Shown here in pieces: positions 33,035 to 41,880 of a stretch of DNA of 64,000 nt. The DNA comes from JBBQER01 sp052148155. Lineage in GTDB: Bacteria; Actinomycetota; Acidimicrobiia; IMCC26256; PALSA-610. Both the position numbers and the translations under genes were made by a program. The stretch is taken from assembly GCA_052148155.1 (NCBI GenBank), contig JBKQIY010000179.1:1-64000 (forward strand), read 5' to 3'. Numbering within the stretch: position 1 is the stretch's first letter; every line of letters begins with the position of its first letter. Under the pieces are notes generated by a model, which did not search any database, was not told the origin of the DNA, and worked only from the letters and a program-made list of their open reading frames with translations.

Positions 33035-34777
33035 ATGATGCGGCGTCGTAGGCGAGATCCGTTGTTGCGTTCGCAGGCGCGTCGGCGCGTGTGGGCGTAC
33101 GGAGCGGCCGCGCTGGTCGTCATCGCGTTGATCGCGGTGCTGAGTGTGGGGCCGATGCTCTCGGCCCGGGTCGAGGTCCGCCGAGTAGTACGTGACGATA
33201 CGGCAGTGCAACAGGTGCTGGACCTGCGCGCCACATTTGCCGATTTTCAGCTCTTCTTATTGCCGCAGTTCGCCAAGCTGTCCACGACCGCGACGACGTT
33301 TGATCCGACAGAGATTGCGAGCGGCTCCCAGCTCGTGCAGACGGCCATCGACCAAACCCAGGTCGCGACGACGACGTTGAACGCGATGGGTCTGCGTGAC
33401 GACGCCCGGGCCATCAACTCCGCCAGCGCGACGTTCACGAAGTCGTTGACCGCGTTGGGGACGCTCATCGCGGGCCGTCCGCTAGCCGTGATCGCCAGCA
33501 CGCGCACGGCAGAACAGGCGACCTTCACCCGGGCGCGGGCGGTGACAGCGACTGCGGCGACACGGCTGCGGGGGCTCAGCGAAGCTGACGCGCAACGCAG
33601 CCTCCGAAATCTCGACGATGGTCGCGTCACCGTCCTCGTCGCGGATATCTGCGCCGCCGCCCTCGCGATCGCCGCAGCCTTGATACTCGGTGGACGACTG
33701 CGCCGGCGCGAGTACGCGAGCCGGATCAACACCCGGCGGCGCAGCTACGAAGCGACCCTCCAAGAAGCGCTCGACATGGCCGACACCGAAACCGCGGCCT
33801 ACACCGTCGTCGCGAAAGCGCTGCGAGAATCCGTCCCGCATCTCCAGGTCGAAATGCTCGTCGCGGACTCCAGCGGCGCCCATTTCCACCAGACGCTCGA
33901 CACTACCGAACCGTCTCTCACCGACCGACGGTCCGGTTGTGACGTCGTCTCACCGATCGATTGTCCCGCCACTCGCCGCGGCCACAGCCTCGTCTTTCCA
34001 TCCAGCCGAGCACTGAATGCCTGCCCACACCTCGCCGGGCGGCCGTCCGGCGAACTCTCCGCCGCCTGCGTCGCGGTCAGCATCACTGGCCGAAGCTCCG
34101 GTGTCGTCCACGCGATGGGACCCGACGGCACACCACCCACGGAAAACGAGGTCAGCTACCTCGAAATCACGACCCGCCACGCGTCCGAACGCATCGCCAT
34201 GCTCCGCGCGTTCGCGAAATCTGAAACGCAAGCCCGAACCGATCCCCTCACCGGCCTGTGGAACCGCCGTAGCCTCGAAAACCGGGTGCGTGAACTCTCC
34301 CGGGACGCAACACCCTACGCGCTCGCCTACGGCGACCTCGACCACTTCAAAGTCCTCAACGACACCCACGGCCACGAAGCCGGCGACCAAGCACTCCGCC
34401 TCTTCGCTCGTGTCCTACGAGACTCCGTCCGGCCCGGCGACATCACCGCCCGCTACGGCGGCGAAGAGTTCGTCATCGTCCTGCCGGACTGCAAAACCGA
34501 GACCGCAACCAAAATCCTCGAACGACTGCGCGAGCAGCTCGCACTCACCCTCACCAACGGCCGCGTCCCAGCCTTCACCGTCAGCTTCGGCGTCGCATCC
34601 TCGACGGACGCCGACAACTTCGACGAAGTCGTCGCCATCGCCGACCGGGCACTCCTCACTGCCAAAACTGACGGCCGGAACCGCACCATTCTCGCCACAG
34701 CCCTCACCGTCGAAACCGCACAACAAACCATGCGCGAAGACAAGCCGGTCACGACCACACGCCGACAGCCGCGCTGA
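33035..34777 (+). CDS. Membrane diguanylate cyclase
   Basis: About 580 residues from ATG 33035 (the frame opens at 33008). Two helices at about 20-45 and 205-230 enclose an all-alpha extracytoplasmic sensor. A GAF-like cytoplasmic section follows (ADTETAAYTVVAKAL, HLAGRPSGELSAACV with possible Cys ligands). The GGDEF domain begins DPLTGLWNRRSL and has the active-site YGGEEFVIVLP at about residue 474. c-di-GMP synthesis is expected. No EAL domain. Intact. Confidence 0.9.
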   Translation: MMRRRRRDPLLRSQARRRVWAYGAAALVVIALIAVLSVGPMLSARVEVRRVVRDDTAVQQVLDLRATFADFQLFLLPQFAKLSTTATTFDPTEIASGSQLVQTAIDQTQVATTTLNAMGLRDDARAINSASATFTKSLTALGTLIAGRPLAVIASTRTAEQATFTRARAVTATAATRLRGLSEADAQRSLRNLDDGRVTVLVADICAAALAIAAALILGGRLRRREYASRINTRRRSYEATLQEALDMADTETAAYTVVAKALRESVPHLQVEMLVADSSGAHFHQTLDTTEPSLTDRRSGCDVVSPIDCPATRRGHSLVFPSSRALNACPHLAGRPSGELSAACVAVSITGRSSGVVHAMGPDGTPPTENEVSYLEITTRHASERIAMLRAFAKSETQARTDPLTGLWNRRSLENRVRELSRDATPYALAYGDLDHFKVLNDTHGHEAGDQALRLFARVLRDSVRPGDITARYGGEEFVIVLPDCKTETATKILERLREQLALTLTNGRVPAFTVSFGVASSTDADNFDEVVAIADRALLTAKTDGRNRTILATALTVETAQQTMREDKPVTTTRRQPR

Positions 34778-35565
34778 CCGGCATTTCTCCGAGCCCCGAA
34801 ACGCGCACAGATTGCCTGGCAGAGGCGCGCGATGCGGAGCACCGCGGACGCACACAACGACGCGATGAGTGACCTGCACGCTCGCCCCGAACCGCGTCCA
34901 CGAGCCCCTGCGAACGCCCGACACTGTTGGCGATCAGGATCGTGCTGCCTCAACCATTCCTCGTGGCCGACTGTCCATCGAGACTCGCGATTCGGACGAA
35001 TCGCGTGCGTCGACCTCGCGCTCGAGATCGACGAGATCGCGCTCGGCGTACTGAGGTCAGCCCGCTCGACGAAACCTCACCGCGTACAGACACCCACGAC
35101 GCCGAAGCGGCGCCATGACGCCGCGCGCCGCGCGAGGTCATCAGTAGCGGACCGTGAGATCAGGTCTGGTTCCTGTGTCATCAGCTGCCCGCGGGTCAGC
35201 GGCGGTGTCCAACATCCGCGCCAAGAACTGCGGTGTTCTTGACGGCGGGTAGAGGATCAGCGTGGCGAGGTTTCACCTCGTCAACGTGCGCATGCCCAGA
35301 CCTCGCAGTTGCGCGCCTCAAGCGTCTCGATTCGGTCGGGACACGCTCCGGAGGGTGATGCGAGTGTTTTCGCAATCGCGACGTCTCGATGCCAGTTCAC
35401 GGGTGCACCTGGGCCGCTGTGCTGGCCGAGCGCCCTCTCGCGAGACCAGACAGTGGGACGTTCGGCCGGGCGCGTCGGAGGGGTCCTGATCGTGGTGCAT
35501 ACGGTGGCGCGCGACCGCGACTGCCTCGAAGTGCGAGCTGCGGTTCGAGGGATACAGATCTGATC
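34778..35565. other. Region without a recognised gene; small palindrome at 35222-35241
   Basis: About 790 bases. CAAGAAC and GTTCTTG (35222-35228 and 35235-35241) form a perfect 7-bp palindrome with a 6-base spacer, a possible operator upstream of the cytochrome b operon. Nothing else is supported. Confidence 0.35.
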
Positions 35566-35754
35566 ATGGCCGGACTGTTGGCGAGTGCCGTCGATCTCGA
35601 TCGTCCGGGTCATTACCTGCATTGGTGGGTGATCCAGCTTTCGCTGGCGAACTTCGTGGTGATCGTGTTGATGTTCGTCGTGTTCGCGCTGGCGCTGGTG
35701 GTGCCGTTCCCGAAGCGGCATGAGCAGGACCGCGCAAAGAAAGGACGACCGTGA
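35566..35754 (+). CDS. Single-helix small subunit of the cytochrome b operon
   Basis: 62 residues from ATG 35566 with one long helix (SLANFVVIVLMFVVFALAL) and a basic C-terminus (PKRHEQDRAKKGRP). Its TGA overlaps the GTG of the cytochrome b gene. Size and place fit a small accessory subunit, which is inferred. Confidence 0.65.
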   Translation: MAGLLASAVDLDRPGHYLHWWVIQLSLANFVVIVLMFVVFALALVVPFPKRHEQDRAKKGRP

Positions 35755-36431
35755 CGGTTCCGCCGCCTGGGGGGCCGGCCGCCGATGAGGTTCTGGGGAG
35801 CTGGACCGCGGCGTTGCGCCGTCGTGCGATCGATGAGTTACCGCCGGAGCGACTGCTCCCCGATCGTCAGCCTGCGTATGTCTCGTCGTGGGTCTACCTG
35901 TTCGGCGTCCTGACCCTCGCCGCGCTCGTCGTCGTCATCGCGTCGGGGTCGGTGTTGGCGTTGAAGGGCCCGGAGTGGTGGCATCACTCGTCGCTCGGAC
36001 ACTTCGTGAACAGCATGCACTTGTGGAGCGTTGAGCTGTTCTTCTTTTTCATGGTCATCCACTTGTGGGGGCAGTTCTTCATGGCCTCATGGCGGGGGAA
36101 CCGCGGCCTCACCTGGGTGACGGGCGCGGTCGCGTTCCTCGCGTCGATCGGTACCGCTTTCACGGGTTATGTGATTCAGTCGAACTTCGATTCGCAATGG
36201 ATCGCGACACAAGCCAAAGATGGCATGAACGCGGTCGGGATCGGCGCGTTCTGGAACGTGCTCGACTTCGGTCAGATGCTGCTGTGGCACGTACTGCTCT
36301 TACCGATCGCGATCGGGATCATCGTCGCGCTGCATCTGCTCATGGTGCGACGCCACGGCGTCGTCGCACCCATCGGAGTCGACGCAGACGGCAACCTCAT
36401 CGACACCGGTACAACGACAGACGCCTCATGA
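35751..36431 (+). CDS. Cytochrome b (N-terminal, b6-type) protein
   Basis: 226 residues with four helices. Haem ligands occur in pairs: HHSSLGHFVNSMHLW and VIHLWGQFF on helices 1-2, and LLWHVLLLP and ALHLLMVRRHG on helices 3-4. This matches the four-helix b6 part of cytochrome bc/b6f complexes, which carries two b haems. No Rieske protein or cytochrome c1/f gene is next to it. Partner subunits may be elsewhere, or the unit may be a stand-alone quinone-linked cytochrome. GTG start overlaps the small subunit gene, and its end overlaps the next gene (ATGA). Confidence 0.85.
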   Translation: MTVPPPGGPAADEVLGSWTAALRRRAIDELPPERLLPDRQPAYVSSWVYLFGVLTLAALVVVIASGSVLALKGPEWWHHSSLGHFVNSMHLWSVELFFFFMVIHLWGQFFMASWRGNRGLTWVTGAVAFLASIGTAFTGYVIQSNFDSQWIATQAKDGMNAVGIGAFWNVLDFGQMLLWHVLLLPIAIGIIVALHLLMVRRHGVVAPIGVDADGNLIDTGTTTDAS

Positions 36432-37384
36432 GATCCGCGGTTCGGGACCCGGCAGCTTCGCCCTGGCGCGGACCCACACGGCCGTACGACCTCGTCAAAG
36501 AACTCGTGATCGCGGTCGTTGTCGTGTCACTCCTCGTCCTTGCGCTCGCGGCAGTGTTCTCGTCACCCGACGAACCCGGCGTCACGATCCAACGATGGGC
36601 CCGCGCCGACCCGAGCGACTTCATCACCACTGCGACCACCGAACTCGACGGGACGAGCCTCTCCGCGTCGTACGGACCGCCCTACAATCACAACGGCCCG
36701 GGACAAAAGATCGGCCCGCTCGGACTCCAAAAGCTCGCCGGTGTGCGCATCCCCATCGATCCGGCGCATGACTTCGTCATCGGACCCCTCCAAACCGTGA
36801 CCGGCGATCCGACCCTCACCGGCGCGCTGACGCAATACACCCGAGCGTCGGCCGCGCAGCAACAACGATGGGCGTCGAACTACGACCAGGCCATCCAAAA
36901 CGCCCCCGCACAAGACCCCACAAAGGTGCGCGCGGGCGACTACGGCCCCGTACCGACCATGACCGCCAGACTCCTCCAACTCGCACAGTCCGGCGCGCTC
37001 GACTCCCAACTCGTCAACCCCGGAAGCGGCTTCTACCAAACTGACTACACCCGACCGTTGCTGTTCTTGTCGGACAGCGGCTACCTCGCGAACCTCGCCC
37101 AAGCCCAACATCTCTCCGGCGAACAATGGGGAATGTCAAACGAGACCGGCAGCTATCCCGGACAAGCCTGGCTCTGGCTCTACACGTTCTGGTACCAGAT
37201 ACGCCCGTTCTCACACTCAGGTAACGCCGACGCGCTGATCTGGGGAATCATGCTCGTCCTCTCACTCGCACTCGTGCTCGTCCCTTACATCCCCGGCGTA
37301 CGATCAATCCCTAAACGCATCCCGATCTACCGGCTCATCTGGCGCGACTACTACCAGCAGATCCGAAACACCACCCGCGACTGA
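36428..37384 (+). CDS. Cytochrome b C-terminal (subunit IV-like) membrane protein with extracytoplasmic domain
   Basis: 318 residues. One helix near the N-terminus (LVIAVVVVSLLVLALAAVF), then about 190 residues outside (YGPPYNHNGPGQKIGP, MSNETGSYPGQ), then a C-terminal section with FSHSGNADALIWG and the helix MLVLSLALVLVPYIPGVRSIP. The last part resembles the C-terminal helices of cytochrome b or subunit IV. It probably forms a complex with the preceding two proteins. The large soluble domain carries no recognised haem (no CxxCH) or Fe-S motif. Confidence 0.65.
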   Translation: MRSAVRDPAASPWRGPTRPYDLVKELVIAVVVVSLLVLALAAVFSSPDEPGVTIQRWARADPSDFITTATTELDGTSLSASYGPPYNHNGPGQKIGPLGLQKLAGVRIPIDPAHDFVIGPLQTVTGDPTLTGALTQYTRASAAQQQRWASNYDQAIQNAPAQDPTKVRAGDYGPVPTMTARLLQLAQSGALDSQLVNPGSGFYQTDYTRPLLFLSDSGYLANLAQAQHLSGEQWGMSNETGSYPGQAWLWLYTFWYQIRPFSHSGNADALIWGIMLVLSLALVLVPYIPGVRSIPKRIPIYRLIWRDYYQQIRNTTRD

Positions 37385-37500
37385 CATCATGCACCGGCTG
37401 CGACGCCGGTTGTGCAACGAAAGCATCGACCAGGAGTTGCAAACGACACGGCCATTGCCACGCGGTCACCGATGACGCGCGACCTGCCTATTGTCGGTCG

Positions 37501-37929
37501 TTACGCCTCGTTCGCTGATGGCTGGCCGATCTTGCCGAGGGTGTTGAGTCCGATGATGATGCCATCGGGATCTGGAACTTCGACATACCAGCCGAGGTGC
37601 CCTTCGGTGGGCGCGCAGCGATTGACGCCCAGGGTGTCGAGGTGGCTGCACCATCGCGAGAGTTCGTCGACGGTGCCGATGCTGAACGCGAACGGGCAGA
37701 ACCCGCGGAGCGCACGAGCGAGGTCGGGCGCGTCGTGTAGGCCGAGAGTGAGTCCGCTGCGGTGGCTGACGACGATTCCGACAAGGCGGTCGTCTTCTTC
37801 AAGGGCCATGCGAGCCTCGAAGCCGAACACCTGTGTATACCAGTCGCTGCTGCGGCTGACATCGGACACCGGTAACCGCACGTGGTGCAACCCCACAAGG
37901 GGCGAGATCCTGACAGCCGAGCTGTTCAC
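37501..37929 (-). CDS. VOC-family (glyoxalase-like) protein
   Basis: 142 residues from GTG 37929. Two beta-alpha-beta units are visible: GLHHVRLPVSDVSRSSDWY with GFEARMAL, and FSIGTVDELSRW ending GWYVEVPDPDGIIIGL. The first His and the late Glu/Asp positions could bind a metal. Members include glyoxalases, dioxygenases and resistance proteins. The substrate is unknown. Stand-alone gene. Confidence 0.8.
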   Translation of the reverse strand: MNSSAVRISPLVGLHHVRLPVSDVSRSSDWYTQVFGFEARMALEEDDRLVGIVVSHRSGLTLGLHDAPDLARALRGFCPFAFSIGTVDELSRWCSHLDTLGVNRCAPTEGHLGWYVEVPDPDGIIIGLNTLGKIGQPSANEA

Positions 37930-38532
37930 GGCCGAGCCTCCACGCCGAACCGAGCCACGGCTGGGATGTTACGAGAGCCGCCCATCGTGGCCTGTGCAGG
38001 GATGGCAAGCTCGCAAAGAATTCTTCAGCTTCCCGAACGCGGTCATGTCCGCAACGCCTCCCGCGTCAGAATGTGAATCCCGTGCGCTAACACCCGCGCA
38101 GTAAGGCAAGACCGTGAAGCGCCTACGACGCAGCGAACTAGGCCGCTCGCGGCCCGTTGTCATCGCGTCCCCCGTGACGAACGACAACGTGACCAGGCGC
38201 GATACGCATCAGGATCTCGCGCGCCTGCGCGACACCCCGACGGCCGACCTCACGGGTCCGTTCGTCAACGCGCCAGTCGGGTTCTGGTGCGGCACCAGGC
38301 ATAGCTGCGCCACGGTAGTTCGGTACTTCGTCTCGCTTCTCATTCGTAGATCATGCGCCGAAGGCAAGATGATGAAACGCGGACTTTGATCCTTCATGGG
38401 AGGACTTCGGTCACGTTCTTGCGCTCGTGTCGCCGACGCGGAATCGTTGTCTCGGCCCCATCTCGATGACGTCTTCTTCGAACGGACGGGAATCACCGAG
38501 CGCCAGAAGTCGAAGCATTTGACGCGCGCCGA
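37930..38532. other. Region without a recognised gene
   Basis: A frame from 38114 (MKRLRRSELGRSRP) is the longest but lacks an RBS and family signs. Confidence 0.35.
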
Positions 38533-38721
38533 TCACGAACCTGGGAGTCGGCCATCGCTGACCGTGCAGCGGTGGATCTCAACGCCGCAAGCGGTCACGA
38601 CGCGCTCCAGTTGTCCCTGCGTATCGTCGAATGTCACGACCGGCGGTCCGTCACTGAACACGACCAGAACTCTTGCCTTGCATACGCGGCACTCGAAATG
38701 GTGGGGGCCGAGTTCACGCAT
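38533..38721 (-). CDS. Small putative zinc-binding protein
   Basis: 62 residues from ATG 38721. The spacing HHFECRVCKARV with a later ACGVEIHRC gives four possible metal ligands around a short beta section (VLVVFSDGPPVV). No exact family recognised. The frame is open a little further upstream (38733). The RBS is weak, so moderate confidence. Confidence 0.45.
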   Translation of the reverse strand: MRELGPHHFECRVCKARVLVVFSDGPPVVTFDDTQGQLERVVTACGVEIHRCTVSDGRLPGS

Positions 38722-38733
38722 AGGCGCAATCAT

Positions 38734-39184
38734 CAGACCGCCGTTCTGCAGCGACTAGGGTCGAAAGTCTCTTGTTCTCACGCTTCGGAGAGGCCGTAGG
38801 GAGCTTCCGATCTGCGATGTCTGCGCACGGCCGTCCCACCGACGATCCGCCGAATGCTGGAACCGGCTCAAAGACGTGTGAGGGGTCGCGTTGGAGCCGC
38901 CTGGCACACGCCGCGACGTCTCAGGACCTTCGGCTCTGGAAGCCCCGCTTGGCGATCCGCGATGCTCGGCGATCGTGAAACTGGGTCGCGCGACGGTCGG
39001 GCGACGTCTCGCCGCAGAGTCGAAAGGCACGAACTCACGAGACTGACAGCCACCGTCGCGCGCGGGCACCCCGAACGCGCCCGCGAGTCTTCGCGCCCGC
39101 CCTCGCATGACTGGCGACTTGAGTTTCCTCCTGCTTGAGCGTCACGGTCGTCGCAGTGAGTCAAGGTCTGACGGCCATCGGTTT
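38734..39184. other. Region without a recognised gene
   Basis: About 450 bases with only short frames, ending at a DosR-like box. Confidence 0.4.
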
Positions 39185-39199
39185 GGTGACGAACGGCCC
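39185..39199 (-). promoter_or_regulatory. DosR-like box before the dioxygenase operon
   Basis: On the minus strand GGGCCGTTCGTCACC, one base different from the box at 28138. It lies 35 bases before the start at 39235. Confidence 0.5.
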
Positions 39200-39234
39200 T
39201 GCACGGCCGCCGCTCGAGCGGCGACCTTAGAAAC

Positions 39235-39678
39235 ATGACAGCGGAGCCCGATGGCCGGGCTGGCCTTGAGGTCCTCGACCGGGACGAGTGCCTCACATTG
39301 ATCGGCGGGTGCAGTCTGGGCCGGGTTGCGGGGGTGGTCGACGGTATGCCGTTGATCTTCCCGGTGAATCTCCTGCTCGACGGTCATGTGGTCGTGTTTC
39401 GGAACGACCCGGGCACCAAGGTGCACGGGGCGCGGAATGGTCCGGTCGCGTTCGAGTGTGACGAGCCCGACAGCCTGTACCACACCGGCTGGAGTGTCGT
39501 GGTGGCTGGCGATTCCATCGAGGTTCGTGACCCGGCAGAGCGCGATCGGCTGAGACGGCTTCCGCGGGTCCGTGGGTGTCCGGGCCCGAAAGCAATCTGG
39601 CTGCGCATCCAGCCGAGAACCGTGACCGGTCGGCGCGTACCACGCTCGCACGGTCAACAAGCCGAACGAGTCACGTGA
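39235..39678 (+). CDS. Pyridoxamine 5'-phosphate oxidase-like flavin-binding protein
   Basis: 147 residues. LDRDECLTLIGGCSLGRVAGV, LIFPVNLLLDGHVVVFRNDPGTKV, LYHTGWSVVVAGDSIEV and the closing TVTGRRVP follow the split-barrel pattern. Closest in the window to the broken copy at 31052. First gene of a three-gene operon with an unknown protein and a phytanoyl-CoA dioxygenase-like protein. A DosR-like box precedes it. Confidence 0.8.
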   Translation: MTAEPDGRAGLEVLDRDECLTLIGGCSLGRVAGVVDGMPLIFPVNLLLDGHVVVFRNDPGTKVHGARNGPVAFECDEPDSLYHTGWSVVVAGDSIEVRDPAERDRLRRLPRVRGCPGPKAIWLRIQPRTVTGRRVPRSHGQQAERVT

Positions 39679-40280
39679 TGGCGCTCAACATCATGGTGGA
39701 AGGCAAGCTGGGCGCCGCCGACAACGCCATCCGCGAGTTGACCGACGCCGTCCATGCGGTGCGTCGCTGCCACGAACCGGGCGCACCCGCGGCTGGGTAC
39801 CGCGGGATCGACACCACTTCGGCGTGTCCGCTCGAGTCGCACGTTGTCGATGTCGCGCTCACCGGCCGACCAAGGCTGCGGTCGCAGCCCGCACCGCAAG
39901 AAGACGGCGTGCGCTGGGCGTTGATGCATCCGGTGCTGTTCGTTGTAGCCGGCCCGGCAGTCCTCGACCCGTATACAGACTTCGCGACCATGACGTTGGG
40001 TCAGAGCTGTGATGTCGTCGACGGGTGTGAAGCCGCAGCGAGCGCGCAACTCGTTGCGCGTGCACGACACGTCCGAGTGGCGGTCGGCTCCGATCGGGCC
40101 GCGTCGACGGCCGTGAGTGTGACCTGCCGCTCGGGCACGTTACGCGTCCACGTCGAGGGCCTGACCGGGATCTCACACCAGGAACGTCAAGCCGCGGTCG
40201 TGCGTGCCGTCGGCGCGCTATGGCACTTCGGCCGGACGGTGCCCACAGTCGACCTCGCGAGCAGCGACATCCCCACATGA
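39678..40280 (+). CDS. Hypothetical protein of the dioxygenase operon
   Basis: About 200 residues from ATG 39678, which overlaps the preceding stop (TGATG). No domain recognised. It shows alternating hydrophobic stretches (WALMHPVLFVVAGPAVL) and ends ERQAAVVRAVGALWHFGR. It contains several Cys and His residues but no clear metal motif. Its stop overlaps the start of the next gene (ATGA), so it is surely translated with its neighbours. Confidence 0.6.
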   Translation: MALNIMVEGKLGAADNAIRELTDAVHAVRRCHEPGAPAAGYRGIDTTSACPLESHVVDVALTGRPRLRSQPAPQEDGVRWALMHPVLFVVAGPAVLDPYTDFATMTLGQSCDVVDGCEAAASAQLVARARHVRVAVGSDRAASTAVSVTCRSGTLRVHVEGLTGISHQERQAAVVRAVGALWHFGRTVPTVDLASSDIPT

Positions 40281-41086
40281 ACGACCAGACCCCTTCTGTC
40301 GATGCTCCCGTCACCGTGGCTTCGATCACGCCCGACGAAGCTGTGCGGACGCGCGGGTACGCCATCATTCCCGATGTCCTCGACGCCGACGAAGTCGTCC
40401 GACAGCGAGCCATCCTCGAACGGCTCATCGCTACGGATCTTGCCCATCCTGACCCGCGCCGTCGGTCCGACGACTGGATGTCGTTCAACGGCGTACTCCG
40501 CGACCCGGCGATCGCGGATGTCGTGGGCCACCCCAAGATCCTGCCTCACGTCGAAGCGATCCTTGGACCCACCTGCATCATGTACGCCTGCGTCAGTTCG
40601 AGTATGCCTCCCAACGGCACCAACTACTCACAGCGCATCCATGTCGACAGCCAACGCGTCATTCCGTCTTACCCGACCAACATCGGCGTCCTCACCGCGC
40701 TGACTGACTTCACCGAACACAACGGCGCCACCCGATTCCTCCCAGGCTCATTCGAACGGCTCGACCTGCCCAGTGCAGCAGAGTTCGACCGCGACGCCGA
40801 AACCGTTTGTCCCCGAGCCGGGAGCGCCATCATCTTCAACGCGCGCACTTGGCACGCAGGCGGCCGCAACCACACCGCCGAACCTCGCCACGCACTCACG
40901 GTCAACTACTGCCGCGCCTACGTGCGGCAACACTTCGACTTCCCCAAAATGAGCGGAGCTGAACAGGTTGCAGCGGTCTCCCCGATCCTGCGCCGCCTCC
41001 TCGGATTCGACGTCCGCATGCCCACCAGTCTCGACGAGTACTACGTCGACCCAGCCGACCGACTCTACAAAGCGAACCAGGGATGA
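40277..41086 (+). CDS. Phytanoyl-CoA dioxygenase (PhyH) family protein
   Basis: 269 residues. The Fe(II) ligands of the double-stranded beta-helix are visible: RIHVDSQRV supplies H-x-D, and FNARTWHAGGRN supplies the distal His. TRFLPGSF and a 2-oxoglutarate-binding type Arg (EPRHALTVNY) also fit. The family hydroxylates varied small molecules using 2-oxoglutarate and O2. The substrate is unknown. The O2 need is notable beside a hypoxia-like promoter box. Overlaps the preceding gene. Confidence 0.85.
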   Translation: MNDQTPSVDAPVTVASITPDEAVRTRGYAIIPDVLDADEVVRQRAILERLIATDLAHPDPRRRSDDWMSFNGVLRDPAIADVVGHPKILPHVEAILGPTCIMYACVSSSMPPNGTNYSQRIHVDSQRVIPSYPTNIGVLTALTDFTEHNGATRFLPGSFERLDLPSAAEFDRDAETVCPRAGSAIIFNARTWHAGGRNHTAEPRHALTVNYCRAYVRQHFDFPKMSGAEQVAAVSPILRRLLGFDVRMPTSLDEYYVDPADRLYKANQG

Positions 41087-41179
41087 CCCGGTCCATCCAC
41101 CCCGTCGAACCTGACCCACAACGCCGCACCGGTACCGACCGTCCGATGATGCCAAGAGCGCGACCCGAGGAGGCCCGCC

Positions 41180-41623
41180 ATGTCAGATGCGCAACTCGAA
41201 ACGCTCTCCCTCGACGATTGCCTTGCACTATTACGTGGCCACTCGGTCGGGCGTGTGGCGGTCATCGACAACGAGTTCCCCGTCGTACTTCCCGTCAACT
41301 ACCGGCTCGTCGAGACCAGCGGACCTACATGGGTCGCGGTCCGTACCCGACCCGACAACGTGATCGACCGCGCATCCATGCCCGTCGCATTCGAGATCGA
41401 CCGTATCGACAGCGCCGAACGAGAAGGATGGTCCGTACTCGTGCGCGGCACACTCCATCATGTCGACCCGAACGCTGCAGGTTTCGCCGAACGTTTCGAC
41501 CCCCAACCCTGGCTCGACAGCGAACGAGACGCCTGGCTGATCATCGAACCGTTCTCGATCACCGGCCGACGACTCCGCTCACCGCAACCGCAATGGGCAT
41601 TCCACCTCCGCGGCTACCTTTAA
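41180..41623 (+). CDS. Pyridoxamine 5'-phosphate oxidase-like flavin-binding protein
   Basis: 147 residues. GAGGAGG precedes ATG 41180. LSLDDCLALLRGHSVGRVAVI, FPVVLPVNYRLV, SAEREGWSVLVRGTLHHV and SITGRRLR follow the common pattern. Fifth copy of this family in the window. Confidence 0.8.
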   Translation: MSDAQLETLSLDDCLALLRGHSVGRVAVIDNEFPVVLPVNYRLVETSGPTWVAVRTRPDNVIDRASMPVAFEIDRIDSAEREGWSVLVRGTLHHVDPNAAGFAERFDPQPWLDSERDAWLIIEPFSITGRRLRSPQPQWAFHLRGYL

Positions 41624-41880
41624 CCTTGTTCAAGTTCGACGGTTGTGACTCGATGAGAGATCGGCAACGAGTAGCTGTCCGACAGACCAGACCGCAACAG
41701 CCCAAGAATCTCGTCCTCGTCGCCTGCCCGCTCGAGCGCGCGGATCTGGTGGTCTGAACGTCTCGCGGACAGCGCCACGCGAACTTTGAGCGTGTCAGCG
41801 TCTGCCGTCAGGCCTATCGCTCCCCGGTTGGTGTCGCTTGGTGCCGTTTCAGTCGCGGCTGAGGGGGACGGACCATTCAA
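41620..41880 (-). CDS. Small ORF overlapping the DosS-like kinase end
   Basis: 86 residues from ATG 41880, the last 32 bases of the kinase gene being shared. Later part ALSARRSDHQIRALERAGDED, in parts RRSDHQIRAL and AGDEDEIL, then ISHRVTTVELEQG. No family recognised, but codon use is like its neighbours. It could be a small downstream partner or chance. Confidence 0.35.
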   Translation of the reverse strand: MNGPSPSAATETAPSDTNRGAIGLTADADTLKVRVALSARRSDHQIRALERAGDEDEILGLLRSGLSDSYSLPISHRVTTVELEQG

